From: Paludisphaera borealis
Lineage (GTDB): Bacteria > Planctomycetota > Planctomycetia > Isosphaerales > Isosphaeraceae
DNA: 64,000 nt
Direction: 5' to 3'
Assembly (NCBI RefSeq): GCF_001956985.1
Contig: NZ_CP019082.1
Location: forward strand, 3,224,001 to 3,288,000
The first letter of the stretch is position 1, and each line of letters begins with the position of its first letter. The translations under genes were made by a program, and so were the position numbers. Below are positions 41,667 to 50,319 of this stretch, in pieces. The notes under the pieces were generated by a model. It worked only from the letters and a program-made list of their open reading frames with translations, was not told the origin of the DNA and searched no databases.

Positions 41667-41747
41667 GCGTGGCCTACGCTTAAAGTGAGCGGCAGGTTTT
41701 GCGGGTAGTCCGTGGGCGCCGCGTCATTCGCCGGTTGAGGATGCGCG

Positions 41748-42476
41748 ATGAAGATCGAAGAAGAGCGATGCGATCTTAAAGGTTTCTCGCCCGCCTGGGT
41801 GCGTCATCAGCACATCGAGCGTTATCGATGGGCGTCGCGGTACGTCGCCGGCCTGCGGGTGGTCGACGCGGCGTGCGGGACGGGCTACGGGTCGGCGATG
41901 TTGGTCCGAGCGGGGGCGGGCCGGATCGACGGCTTCGACATCTCGGCCGAGGCCGTGGCCCAGGCCTCGCACGTTTGCAAGTCGCCGTCGGCTCGGTTCG
42001 CGGTCGCCTCGGCTCTCCAGCTTCCGGCGGCCGATGCGACGTACGACGTCTACATCTCGTTCGAGACGATCGAACACGTCGACGACGACGAGGGTTTCCT
42101 CGCCGAGGCCGTGCGGGTGCTACGGCCAGGAGGGCTGTTGCTGCTCTCGACGCCGAACCGCCAGGTGCTCGACCCCGGGACGTCGATCCACGACCGCCCG
42201 TTCAACCGATACCACGTCCGCGAGTACATCCGCGAAGAGCTTGAAGCCAAGCTGCGGTCACGGTTCGCATCCGTCGAATGGTACGGTCAGCGGCCGTTCG
42301 CCGACGGCTACGTTCAGTGGCTCAACCACATGGGGCGCCGCTGGCCCAGTCTGGCCGTGAAGGTCCACCAGGCACGCAAGTGCGCGGGGTTGCTGTGGGA
42401 ATCGCCCGATCGCCACGTCCCCACCCCCGGCCCCCGCGGCGCCGCCGAGATCCTGATCGCCGCCTGCCGGACCTGA
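41748..42476 (+). CDS. Class I SAM-dependent methyltransferase
   Basis: 242 residues. SAM-binding motif I is VVDAACGTGYGSAML, motif II-like DGFDISAEAVAQA, motif post-II YISFETIEHVDDDEGFLAE and the RPGGLLLLSTPN strand, all as in the Methyltransf_11/25 type. The FNRYHVREYIREEL segment near the C-terminal half is usual in enzymes methylating small molecules or glycan precursors. It lies next to glycosyltransferases (opposite strand), hinting at glycan or lipid modification, but this is inference. Confidence 0.88.
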   Translation: MKIEEERCDLKGFSPAWVRHQHIERYRWASRYVAGLRVVDAACGTGYGSAMLVRAGAGRIDGFDISAEAVAQASHVCKSPSARFAVASALQLPAADATYDVYISFETIEHVDDDEGFLAEAVRVLRPGGLLLLSTPNRQVLDPGTSIHDRPFNRYHVREYIREELEAKLRSRFASVEWYGQRPFADGYVQWLNHMGRRWPSLAVKVHQARKCAGLLWESPDRHVPTPGPRGAAEILIAACRT

Positions 42477-42488
42477 GCCCGACTCCGC

Positions 42489-43463
42489 TCAGCCGGGCCG
42501 CGCGGCAATCCTGCTCGCCAGACCGATCCGGCAGCGCGGCGCGATTCGCTCGACGATCCGCGAATCGCGGAGGTAGCGGCGCCAACCGTTCGGGCCCAGC
42601 CGAACGAAGCTCGGAACGAGGCCGAGCACCGACGGCTTGCGGCCGTGGACGGCCGCCGCGAGCCACGCGTTGACCTCGACCGAGAAGGCCGATGCGCGGC
42701 GGGCGGCCGAGGCGAGCCGATGAGACGGCTCCCACGCCGCGAGATGGCGCGCCAGAACCACGTCGAGCTGCGCGCGGAACTCGGCCGCGTCGCCGGTCCG
42801 CCGGATCGTCTGCGCGTCGGGGTGAATCCGGTAGGCCGCCAGCGGGCGCGAGTCGTAGACCGTGCCGCCGACGGCCGCGAGCTTGAGCCAGAAATCCCAG
42901 TCGGCCGTGTACCAGAGCGAGGCGTCGAGCCCGCCGACCGCAACCGCCGCGCGGCGGGAGAAGATCGGCGCGGGCGTCGCGATGAAATTCTGCACGAGCA
43001 GCCGCTCGATCACCTGTTCGGCCCGCAACTCGACGCCCGCCGGCAGCGGGCAGGTCCAGCGTCCCACGACGTCGCCCCGAGGGTCGATGTAATAGGCAGG
43101 ATGAAGAAACAGCGAGGCGTTCGGAAACCGCTCGACCCGCGCGCGGAGCGCGTCGAGCCGGCCGTCGAGCCAGCCGTCGTCTTGATGGAGGAAGCAGGCG
43201 AATTCGCCTCGGGCCGCCTTGAGCCCCTCGTTGCTGCTGGCCACCCAGTTGTGGAGGTCGGGGAACGAAACCACGCGCAACGGCAGCCGGGACTCGTACG
43301 ACCGGAGGATCTCCGCCGTCCGATCTGTCGAGCCCCCTTCGATCGCGATCACCTCGATCGAGTCGTCAGCCTGGGCGGCGACGCTCGCCAGGGCGTGTTC
43401 CAGGTATTTCTCGCCGTTGTAGACCGGCAGCACGACCGAAAGCCAGGGGACAGGGGCGCTCAT
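42489..43463 (-). CDS. Family 2 glycosyltransferase
   Basis: 324 residues. GT-A fold opening: WLSVVLPVYNGEKYLEHAL, then IEGGSTDRTAEIL and CFLHQDDGWLDGRL, where QDD is the metal/nucleotide-sugar site. LWYTADWDFWLKLA is the acceptor-side WDxW-like block. Transfers sugars from NDP donors in the cytoplasm. Its ATG overlaps the stop of the preceding gene in ATGA, so translation is coupled. Confidence 0.9.
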   Translation of the reverse strand: MSAPVPWLSVVLPVYNGEKYLEHALASVAAQADDSIEVIAIEGGSTDRTAEILRSYESRLPLRVVSFPDLHNWVASSNEGLKAARGEFACFLHQDDGWLDGRLDALRARVERFPNASLFLHPAYYIDPRGDVVGRWTCPLPAGVELRAEQVIERLLVQNFIATPAPIFSRRAAVAVGGLDASLWYTADWDFWLKLAAVGGTVYDSRPLAAYRIHPDAQTIRRTGDAAEFRAQLDVVLARHLAAWEPSHRLASAARRASAFSVEVNAWLAAAVHGRKPSVLGLVPSFVRLGPNGWRRYLRDSRIVERIAPRCRIGLASRIAARPG

Positions 43464-44725
43464 GCGACCTTCTCTGCGCTCGGAGAGACCTCGTCGCGTT
43501 GAGGGCGTCGGACGACGTGCGGCCCCCCTTCGCCGGGGGCGGCCGACCGCGACATGTCGAGGATGCCGACGAGGAACGCGCCCGCCGCGGCTTCGACCCC
43601 GAGGCTGAACAGCGTGCCGGCGAAGATCCACTGGCCGGGGATCGGCACCGTGCCGTATTGCAGCCAGTGGCCGACGACCGGCGCGCCCAGGGTCACGGCC
43701 AGGGCGATCAACGAGACCCCGGTGGTCAATCCCCGCTCGACCGAGAAGAACGACGCCCAGCGCTCTACGCCCGGATCTTGGAACACGGGATCGACGAGGT
43801 GGGCGTAGTACTTGCCCAGAAGTCCGAAGACCAGCAGGTGGAAGCCGCTGACGGCGATCATCGACGACGTGTACAGGAAGTTCGGGCCGAAATAGCCGGT
43901 GGAGACGCCGAAGCCCGCCGCCAGCGTGATCGGGATCGCCGCCAGGCCGAGCAAGGTCAAGATCAACCCCGGGATCACGAACAGGAACGTCGGGGCGCAG
44001 AGGAGCAGGTAACGGAGGTGCCGCCAGCCGTCGCGAAAGCTCCGCAGGTGGGGCGGCCGGTCGCGGCCGTCGGGGTGAAGGACGATCGGCACCTCGGCGA
44101 TTCGCTGTCGGCTGACGCTCGCCCGGACCACCATCTCGCTCGCGAACTCCATCCCCGTCGCCGACAGCCCGAGGCGGTCGCACGAGTCTTTCCGGAACCC
44201 GCGCAGCCCGCAATGGGCGTCGCCGATCGGGCTGCGGTAAAGGACGTTGAGGATGCCGGTGAGCACCGGATTGCCGACGTAGCGGTGCAGCCAGGGCATG
44301 GCGCCGGGCCGGATGCCCCCCCGGAACCGGTTGCCCATCACCAGGTCGTAGCCGTCGCGGAGCCGCTCGACGAACGGCGCGAGGGCCGAGAAGTCGTACG
44401 AGTCGTCCGAGTCCCCCATGATGACGTATCGCCCGCGCGCCGCCTGGATGCCGGCGCGGAGCGCATGGCCGTAGCCCTTGCGCGGGACGTCGACCACCCG
44501 CGCGCCGAGGTCGCGGGCGATCTGCTGCGAGCCGTCGGTGCTGCCGTTGTCGGCGATCACCACCTCGCCCCGGACGTTCCCCTCGCGCATCGCCCGCAGC
44601 GCCTTCTCGATACAAAGCCCGACCGTCCGCGCCTCGTTCAAGCAGGGCATCACGACCGACAGCTCAAGCTCGTCGCCCCCCGACTCGCTCCCGTCCTCGA
44701 CGCGAGCCACCAACGTCATGCTCAT
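43460..44725 (-). CDS. Family 2 glycosyltransferase with C-terminal membrane helices (DPM1/GtrB-like)
   Basis: 421 residues from ATG 44725, placed by a GAGAGGGGGG site. GT2 domain: VVMPCLNEARTVGLCIEKAL, ADNGSTDGSQQIA, MGDSDDSYDFSAL (DSD metal site), GNRFRGG and AHCGLRGFRK. Four transmembrane helices follow from ~residue 245. This architecture is found in polyprenyl-phosphate mannose/glucose synthases that charge a lipid carrier. Together with the overlapping second GT2 gene and the GT-C-like protein nearby, it suggests a small surface-glycan locus. Confidence 0.9.
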   Translation of the reverse strand: MSMTLVARVEDGSESGGDELELSVVMPCLNEARTVGLCIEKALRAMREGNVRGEVVIADNGSTDGSQQIARDLGARVVDVPRKGYGHALRAGIQAARGRYVIMGDSDDSYDFSALAPFVERLRDGYDLVMGNRFRGGIRPGAMPWLHRYVGNPVLTGILNVLYRSPIGDAHCGLRGFRKDSCDRLGLSATGMEFASEMVVRASVSRQRIAEVPIVLHPDGRDRPPHLRSFRDGWRHLRYLLLCAPTFLFVIPGLILTLLGLAAIPITLAAGFGVSTGYFGPNFLYTSSMIAVSGFHLLVFGLLGKYYAHLVDPVFQDPGVERWASFFSVERGLTTGVSLIALAVTLGAPVVGHWLQYGTVPIPGQWIFAGTLFSLGVEAAAGAFLVGILDMSRSAAPGEGGPHVVRRPQRDEVSPSAEKVA

Positions 44726-44832
44726 GCCGTCCCCCCCCTCTCGCGTTGCGGGTTCTCGAAGCGAGGCCGCCCGAGCGCGCGGACTCCTCACTTCTCTTAT
44801 AGAACACGGATGGGGAACAGTGGGGCCGGAAA

Positions 44833-44875
44833 CGCGAAACCGCCCGCCGCGAGCGGGTCGCGACGAGCGGTTCGG
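44833..44875 (-). terminator. GC-rich inverted repeat after the first Gly/Met-rich gene
   Basis: Arms AACCGC (44838-44843) and GCGGTT (44867-44872) enclose a smaller CCCGC/GCGGG hairpin; 43 bp beyond the stop of the gene, with TTTCG following on the transcript. It looks like a terminator without a strong U-run. The same element follows the second gene copy. Confidence 0.5.
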
Positions 44876-44917
44876 GTTTCCAGTTCGGGTTCGATCAGCC
44901 CAGCGGATCGGCCGAGA

Positions 44918-46537
44918 TCAAAGGCCGCTGAGGTCGGCGGCGATGATCCGGACCCCCTTCTTGAGCCCCAACCCCTTGACGATCTCGTCCGTCGCCGGCA
45001 CCGTCAGGCTCCGCCGCGGCGCGATCGAGATCCCCGACAGCTCCTTGGACTGCTCGTCCGCCGGGCTGCCGGTCCCCAGCACCGCCAGACCGTTGAGGAT
45101 CAACGGCGACGCGTTGTCGATCCGGATCTTGAACGTCTCCTTGCCCTTCACCCGGGGCCCCTTGGCGAGCTGCGCCCGGACCATCCGGCTCAGGACGCCC
45201 TCGGCCAGCGCGTCGGTGAACTTCTCGACGTCGACCTTGCCGTCCTTGCGGGCCACCGGCACCGTGAACTTGCCGAACGGAACCCACGTCTGGCCCGTGC
45301 TGTTGCTCGAGCTGACCAGAACCGTCGCCTCCTCGCCGTTGAGCCGCACCCGGCAGGCCACCGCCGGGCCTTCGGGCTCGGCCGGAACGCCCTGGCGGGC
45401 CCACAGGCCCAGAATCGGCTTGTCCTTCAGCGTCGCCGTCAGCTCCTCCGCCAGGGCCTTGTCCTCGGCGGCGGCCGCGTCGACCTGGAACAACAGCGAG
45501 CCGGATTCGTCGTCCGGCAGGCTGTCGAGCCGGTCGACGAAGTCCTGCGCCATCGTCAGCTCGTAGGAGTTCCCCCACTTCTCGGTCAGCCGGGCGATCA
45601 CGTCCCATTCCAGACCCGAAGCCAACCGCCACATCACCATCTGCGAGATCGATTCGGGCGCCTTGGCCGCGGCCAACCGCTTCAGCGCCTTCTGGACGCG
45701 CGGGTCGGGGTTGATCTGCGCGACGTCGCCGATCTGGAGCTTCTCGCCTTCGGCGGGGAGCTTGACGCCGCCGTTCTCGTCCGGATCGCTCAGGCTCACC
45801 AGCCGGGTCGGCAGCTCGCGGGTCTTGCCGGGCTTGATGTCGGCGAACGGCAGGCCGGTGGGAGGCACCGAACGCATGCCGCCGCCCATGCCGCCCATGC
45901 CGCCCATGCCCCCCATGCCGCCGCCGCCCATGCCGCCGCCGCCCATGCCGCCGCCCATGCCACCCATGCTGCTCATCAGGGACCGCTGGTCCCAGCTGTC
46001 GTAGTCGCCGCAGAGCGACATGATGAGCCGGCCGAGCATCATGAGGCCCATGGTCGGGGGCATCACGCCCCCCCCCATCATGCCGCCGCCCATGCCGCCG
46101 CCCATGCCACCCATGCCGCCACCGCCGCCGCCCATGCCACCCATGCCGCCGCCGCCCATGCCGCCGCCCATGCCGCCGCCGCCCATGCCACCGCCGCCCA
46201 TGCCACCCATGCCGCCCATCTGGCCGGTGGCGCCCTGAGCGATGAGGCCCGGCGGCAGCACGACGCGAAGCTGGCGCTTGGTGTTGTTGGTGACCGACAT
46301 GGTCATGCGGCCGTCGCCGCGCCCCTCGGCCTCGACGTTGACCAGGCCGTCGCGCATGGCGTCGAGCAGGTTGTACGTCGGAACTTCGGCCTCAGTCGAG
46401 GCTTGCGTCTTGCTCTTGGTTTCGGCCTTGGGCTTGGCCTTCGCCTTGGGCTCGTCGGCCGACGCCCCGGTGAACGGCGTGGCGGCCAGGAGCATCGCTC
46501 CGGCGATCAATCGTGTGCGGAACCGCGTGAGGACCAT
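44918..46537 (-). CDS. Exported Gly/Met-rich repeat protein, copy A
   Basis: 539 residues from ATG 46537. Signal peptide (MVLTRFRTRLIAGAMLLAATPF, cleavage after GASA), a Lys/Ala linker, then a small folded segment (PTYNLLDAMRDGLVNVEAEGRGDGRMTM). Two Gly/Met tracts (units MGG, MGGG, MGGGG; 51 and ~33 residues) flank the insert MPPTMGLMMLGRLIMSLCGDYDSWDQ. The C-terminal ~300 residues are a mixed-fold domain without motifs I recognise (PSDDESGS, GTGSPADEQSKELSG). Part of a tandem duplication with copy B. Function unknown; Gly/Met tracts could be flexible or metal-binding. Confidence 0.82.
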   Translation of the reverse strand: MVLTRFRTRLIAGAMLLAATPFTGASADEPKAKAKPKAETKSKTQASTEAEVPTYNLLDAMRDGLVNVEAEGRGDGRMTMSVTNNTKRQLRVVLPPGLIAQGATGQMGGMGGMGGGGMGGGGMGGGMGGGGMGGMGGGGGGMGGMGGGMGGGMMGGGVMPPTMGLMMLGRLIMSLCGDYDSWDQRSLMSSMGGMGGGMGGGGMGGGGMGGMGGMGGMGGGMRSVPPTGLPFADIKPGKTRELPTRLVSLSDPDENGGVKLPAEGEKLQIGDVAQINPDPRVQKALKRLAAAKAPESISQMVMWRLASGLEWDVIARLTEKWGNSYELTMAQDFVDRLDSLPDDESGSLLFQVDAAAAEDKALAEELTATLKDKPILGLWARQGVPAEPEGPAVACRVRLNGEEATVLVSSSNSTGQTWVPFGKFTVPVARKDGKVDVEKFTDALAEGVLSRMVRAQLAKGPRVKGKETFKIRIDNASPLILNGLAVLGTGSPADEQSKELSGISIAPRRSLTVPATDEIVKGLGLKKGVRIIAADLSGL

Positions 46538-46945
46538 TTGAAAACGCCTCTTGTCTTCCAGAAGGCCGAGAGAGCCGCACAACTTCGCCGTCCGCCGGAT
46601 TCGACGCCAGGCTTTCGATCGGCCTGGTCGTCGATGGATCGGGGGCAAAGCCTGGGATCGATCGTAGTCCCGGAGAAATCTAGTGGGGTTTTGTGGATCT
46701 TGAGGGGCTGACGACTGGCAACGATCGTCGCGACCACTCCGGCTGGTCGTGAACCGCCCTGAACCGCCCGGGATGGGCGTTTGGGGTTGCGAGAATGCTT
46801 CTCGTCGCCTTCCAGTGTACAAGACGTTTTCTCCAGCATTCCTATTCGCTCCAATTCTCGTTCCAAGGCGTTGATCGACTCCAGCGGCCGAGCGACCTCG
46901 GGCGGTGGATGATCCTATCTTGCCGATCGACTTCACGAATCGGTC
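46538..46945. other. Spacer between the duplicated genes
   Basis: About 400 bp upstream of copy A, weakly similar in places to the region upstream of copy B (the GTCGTCGATGGATC and CGATCGT words recur in order), showing the upstream part of the unit was duplicated too but has diverged. It should hold copy A's promoter. No gene seen. Confidence 0.45.
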
Positions 46946-46955
46946 GGGCCGGAAA

Positions 46956-46998
46956 CGCGAAACCGCCCGCCGCGAGCGGGTCGCGACGAGCGGTTCGG
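46956..46998 (-). terminator. GC-rich inverted repeat after the second Gly/Met-rich gene
   Basis: Same element as after copy A, displaced by exactly 2123 bp: AACCGC at 46961-46966 and GCGGTT at 46990-46995, with the inner CCCGC/GCGGG hairpin. Probable terminator for copy B and a natural boundary between the two transcripts. Confidence 0.5.
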
Positions 46999-47040
46999 GT
47001 TTCGGGTTCGATTTCGATCAGCCCAGAGGCTCGGCCGAGA

Positions 47041-48660
47041 TCAAAGCCCGCTGAGGTCGGCGGCGATGATCCGGACCCCCTTCTTGAGGCCCAACCCCTT
47101 GACGATCTCGTCCGTCGCCGGCACCGTCAGACTCCGCCGCGGCGCGATCGAGATCCCCGACAGCTCCTTGGACTGCTCGTCCGCAGGGCTGCCGGTCCCC
47201 AGCACCGCCAGACCGTTGAGGATCAGCGGCGACGCGTTGTCGATCCGGATCTTGAACGTCTCCTTGCCCTTCACCCGAGGGCCCTTGGCGAGCTGCGCCC
47301 GGACCATCCGGCTCAGGACGCCCTCGGCCAACCCGTCGGTGAATTTCTCGACGTCGACCTTGCCGTCCTTGCGGGCCACCGGCACCGTGAACTTGCCGAA
47401 CGGAACCCACGTCTGGCCCGTGCTGTTGCTCGAGCTGACCAGAACCGTCGCCTCCTCGCCGTTGAGCCGCACCCGGCAGGCCACCGCCGGGCCTTCGGGC
47501 TCGGCCGGAACGCCCTGGCGGGCCCACAGGCCCAGAATCGGCTTGTCCTTCAGCGTCGCCGTCAGCTCCTCCGCCAGGGCCTTGTCCTCGGCGGCGGCCG
47601 CGTCGACCTGGAACAACAGCGAGCCGGATTCGTCGTCCGGCAGGCTGTCGAGCCGGTCGACGAAGTCCTGCGCCATCGTCAGCTCGTAGGAGTTACCCCA
47701 CTTCTCGGTCAGCCGGGCGATCACGTCCCACTCCAGACCCGACGCCAACCGCCACATCACCATCTGCGAGATCGACTCGGGCGCCTTGGCCGCGGCCAGC
47801 CGCTTCAGCGCCTTCTGGACGCGGGGGTCGGGGTTGATCTGCGCGACGTCGCCGATCTGGAGCTTCTCCCCCTCGGCGGGGAGCTTGACGCCGCCGTTCT
47901 CGTCCGGATCGCTCAGGCTCACCAGCCGGGTCGGCAGCTCGCGGGTCTTGCCGGGCTTGATGTCGGCGAACGGCAGGCCGGTGGGAGGCACCGAACGCAT
48001 GCCGCCCCCCATGCCGCCCATACCGCCCATGCCGCCCATGCCGCCGCCCATGCCACCGCCCATGCCGCCGCCCATGCCACCCATCATTCCCATCATCAGG
48101 GACCGCTGGTCCCAGCTGTCGTAGTCGCCGCAGAGCGACATGATGAGCCGGCCGAGCATCATGAGGCCCATGGTCGGGGGCATCACGCCCCCCCCCATCA
48201 TGCCGCCGCCCATGCCGCCGCCGCCCATGCCACCCATGCCGCCGCCGCCCATGCCGCCCATGCCGCCGCCGCCCATGCCACCCATGCCGCCGCCGCCCAT
48301 GCCGCCCATGCCGCCGCCCATGCCACCCATGCCGCCCATCTGGCCGGTGGCGCCCTGAGCGATGAGGCCCGGCGGCAGCACGACGCGAAGCTGGCGCTTG
48401 GTGTTGTTGGTGACCGACATGGTCATGCGGCCGTCGCCGCGACCCTCGGCCTCGACGTTGACCAGGCCGTCGCGCATGGCGTCGAGCAGGTTGTACGTCG
48501 GAACTTCGGCCTCAGTCAAGGCTTGCGTCTTGCTCTTGGCTTCGGCCTTGGGCTTGGCCTTCGCCTTGGGCTCGTCGGCCGACGCCCCGGTGCTGAACGG
48601 CGTGACGGCCAGGAGCATCGCTCCGGCGATCAATCGAGTGCGGAACCGCGTGAGTGCCAT
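47041..48660 (-). CDS. Exported Gly/Met-rich repeat protein, copy B
   Basis: 539 residues from ATG 48660, nearly identical to copy A outside the repeats; start and stop are both displaced by 2123 bp. One extra residue in the signal peptide (TPFSTGAS) offsets one fewer residue in the second Gly/Met tract. The first Gly/Met tract has the same total length (51) but a different order of MGG/MGGG/MGGGG units. The C-terminal domain (from ~residue 230) is conserved almost residue for residue, as is the MPPTMGLMMLGRLI insert. Function unknown; export predicted from the signal peptide. Confidence 0.82.
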   Translation of the reverse strand: MALTRFRTRLIAGAMLLAVTPFSTGASADEPKAKAKPKAEAKSKTQALTEAEVPTYNLLDAMRDGLVNVEAEGRGDGRMTMSVTNNTKRQLRVVLPPGLIAQGATGQMGGMGGMGGGMGGMGGGGMGGMGGGGMGGMGGGGMGGMGGGGMGGGMMGGGVMPPTMGLMMLGRLIMSLCGDYDSWDQRSLMMGMMGGMGGGMGGGMGGGMGGMGGMGGMGGGMRSVPPTGLPFADIKPGKTRELPTRLVSLSDPDENGGVKLPAEGEKLQIGDVAQINPDPRVQKALKRLAAAKAPESISQMVMWRLASGLEWDVIARLTEKWGNSYELTMAQDFVDRLDSLPDDESGSLLFQVDAAAAEDKALAEELTATLKDKPILGLWARQGVPAEPEGPAVACRVRLNGEEATVLVSSSNSTGQTWVPFGKFTVPVARKDGKVDVEKFTDGLAEGVLSRMVRAQLAKGPRVKGKETFKIRIDNASPLILNGLAVLGTGSPADEQSKELSGISIAPRRSLTVPATDEIVKGLGLKKGVRIIAADLSGL

Positions 48661-49026
48661 GGGGAATATTCTCCCTATTCGTTCGGGGCCCCGGGAGAGC
48701 CTGACGACGTCGCCGTCCGGCGGCTTCGACATCAGGCGCATGGCTGGCCTGATCGTCGATGGATCAAGGGGAAACGGCTGAGATCGATCGTCGTCCCGGA
48801 GAGATCTTGTAAACTCAAGTAGTTCTCGGGAGCGGCGACGAACGGCGATGATCGTTTTGACCAACGTGGGCCGGTCGTCGACCGTCCTGAACGGCCTGGA
48901 TAGACCGATTCGGGCAGCGAGAGGCTTCTGGCTCACCTGCTCGATATAAAAATGACGTTCTCGGGGCCGTGTTTATTCGCGCCGAATCTTGACAGGACGC
49001 GCGATTCAAAAGGAGGCGTGATTCGC
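48661..49026. other. Divergent intergenic region
   Basis: 366 bp between copy B and the threonine synthase gene, read outward in both directions. An AAAGGAGG ribosome site near 49010 serves the threonine synthase start. Promoters not resolved. Confidence 0.45.
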
Positions 49027-50295
49027 ATGCGATATGTGTCGCATCTTGCCTGTTCGGTCTGCGGAAGCACGTTCGAGGCGACGGCCGTCCTGAACCTTTG
49101 CCCTCACGACGGCCGGCCGATCTGGATGGTTCTTGACCTCGACCGACTCAAAAGGGAGCAAGGACCGGACGGCTGGTGGAACCCCGACCTCAAGAACCTC
49201 TGGCGGTTCGGCGGCTTGCTGCCGCTCGACTGGTCGGACCCGGACGATCGCCGGAGCATCGTCACGCTGGGGGAGGGCTGCACGCCGTCACTCGCCTACA
49301 CCCACCCGCTGGCCGACCGCCTGGGATGCCGCCTCGAAGTGAAGGACGAGGGCCGACCGCACGCCGGCTTCGGCGCGAATCCGACGCTCTCGTTCAAGGA
49401 CCGGGGGATGGCGGTGACGGTCTCGATGGCCAAGGCGCTCGGGATCGGCCGGCTGGCCGTGCCGACCCAGGGGAACGCCGGCGACTCGCTGGCCGAGTAC
49501 GCCGTCGCGGCTCGAATCGAGGCGGCGATCGTGATGTCGCCCGACACCGATCTGCCGGTTCTGGGAAAGGTCGCCGCCTACGCCCGGCTTCACCCCGACC
49601 TGATCACGCTCGACCTGGTCGAGGGGACTATCATCGACTGCGGAAAGCGCGTCCGCGAGCATTACGTTCCGCTCGGCTACATGAGCGCGGCGACGTTCCA
49701 GGAGCCCGGCTGGCGGACCGAGGGGAAGAAGACGCTGGGCCTGGAGATGGCCGAGCCGGCCGGCGACCGCCTGGCCGACCGCCGCTGGGAGCTTCCCGAC
49801 GTCATCGTCTACCCGACCGGCGGCGGCACGGGGGTCGTCGGCATGGCCAAGGCGTTCGACGAGCTGGAGGCGCTCGGGCTGGTCGGCTCGCGGCGTCCCC
49901 GGATGATCTGCGTCCAGAGCGAGGCCGCCACGCCGATCGTCCGGGCGCTCGCCGAGGGCGCCGCCGACGTCACCCCGCTGCCCCCCGGCCGGACCGTCGC
50001 GACCGGCCTGAACGTGGCGCAGAACGTCGGCCACGTCAACGTGCTGCGGATCGTTCGCGAGAGCGGCGGCTGCGGAGTGGCCGTGAGCGACGAGGCGATC
50101 CACGGGACGATCGCCGACGAATGGCGGCGAGTCCGGTTCGCCTGGTCTCCCGAAGGCGCCGCCGCGCTCGCCGCCCTCCCCGAACTCGCCGACCGCGGCC
50201 TGATCAAACCAAACGACCGCGTCGTCCTCGTCAACACCGCCTCGCCCGAGAAATACCTGCCGAGCATCCGCGACGCGCTCGACGGGGGCTTGTGA
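49027..50295 (+). CDS. thrC: Threonine synthase-like PLP-dependent enzyme
   Basis: 422 residues from ATG 49027, which lies 10 nt after AAAGGAGG; upstream in-frame starts would overlap that site. Short Cys-rich N-terminus (LACSVCGSTFEATAVLNLCPHDGRP) resembles a zinc ribbon. The PLP lysine is in NPTLSFKDRGMAVTVSMA, the phosphate-binding glycine loop in YPTGGGTGVVGMAKAF, and QGNAGDSLAEYA completes the fold type II core. Converts O-phosphohomoserine to threonine. The closely related cysteate synthase and other fold type II enzymes are alternatives, but the Zn-ribbon plus SFKDRG supports threonine synthase. Confidence 0.88.
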   Translation: MRYVSHLACSVCGSTFEATAVLNLCPHDGRPIWMVLDLDRLKREQGPDGWWNPDLKNLWRFGGLLPLDWSDPDDRRSIVTLGEGCTPSLAYTHPLADRLGCRLEVKDEGRPHAGFGANPTLSFKDRGMAVTVSMAKALGIGRLAVPTQGNAGDSLAEYAVAARIEAAIVMSPDTDLPVLGKVAAYARLHPDLITLDLVEGTIIDCGKRVREHYVPLGYMSAATFQEPGWRTEGKKTLGLEMAEPAGDRLADRRWELPDVIVYPTGGGTGVVGMAKAFDELEALGLVGSRRPRMICVQSEAATPIVRALAEGAADVTPLPPGRTVATGLNVAQNVGHVNVLRIVRESGGCGVAVSDEAIHGTIADEWRRVRFAWSPEGAAALAALPELADRGLIKPNDRVVLVNTASPEKYLPSIRDALDGGL

Positions 50296-50319
50296 GTCGA
50301 AGTCGGGGCGCACTCACTG

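Noticed and set aside
45880-46225. CRISPR-like or minisatellite array of ccgcccatg units
   Set aside because: Units are not separated by unique spacers and keep the Gly/Met reading frame; it is coding low complexity.
43499-46711. 1070-residue plus-strand open frame with Ala-His repeats
   Set aside because: Antisense to the glycosyltransferase and the first Gly/Met-rich gene; the AHAAHA runs are the complement of the Gly/Met tract.
46795-48822. 675-residue plus-strand open frame
   Set aside because: Antisense to the second Gly/Met-rich gene for the same reason.
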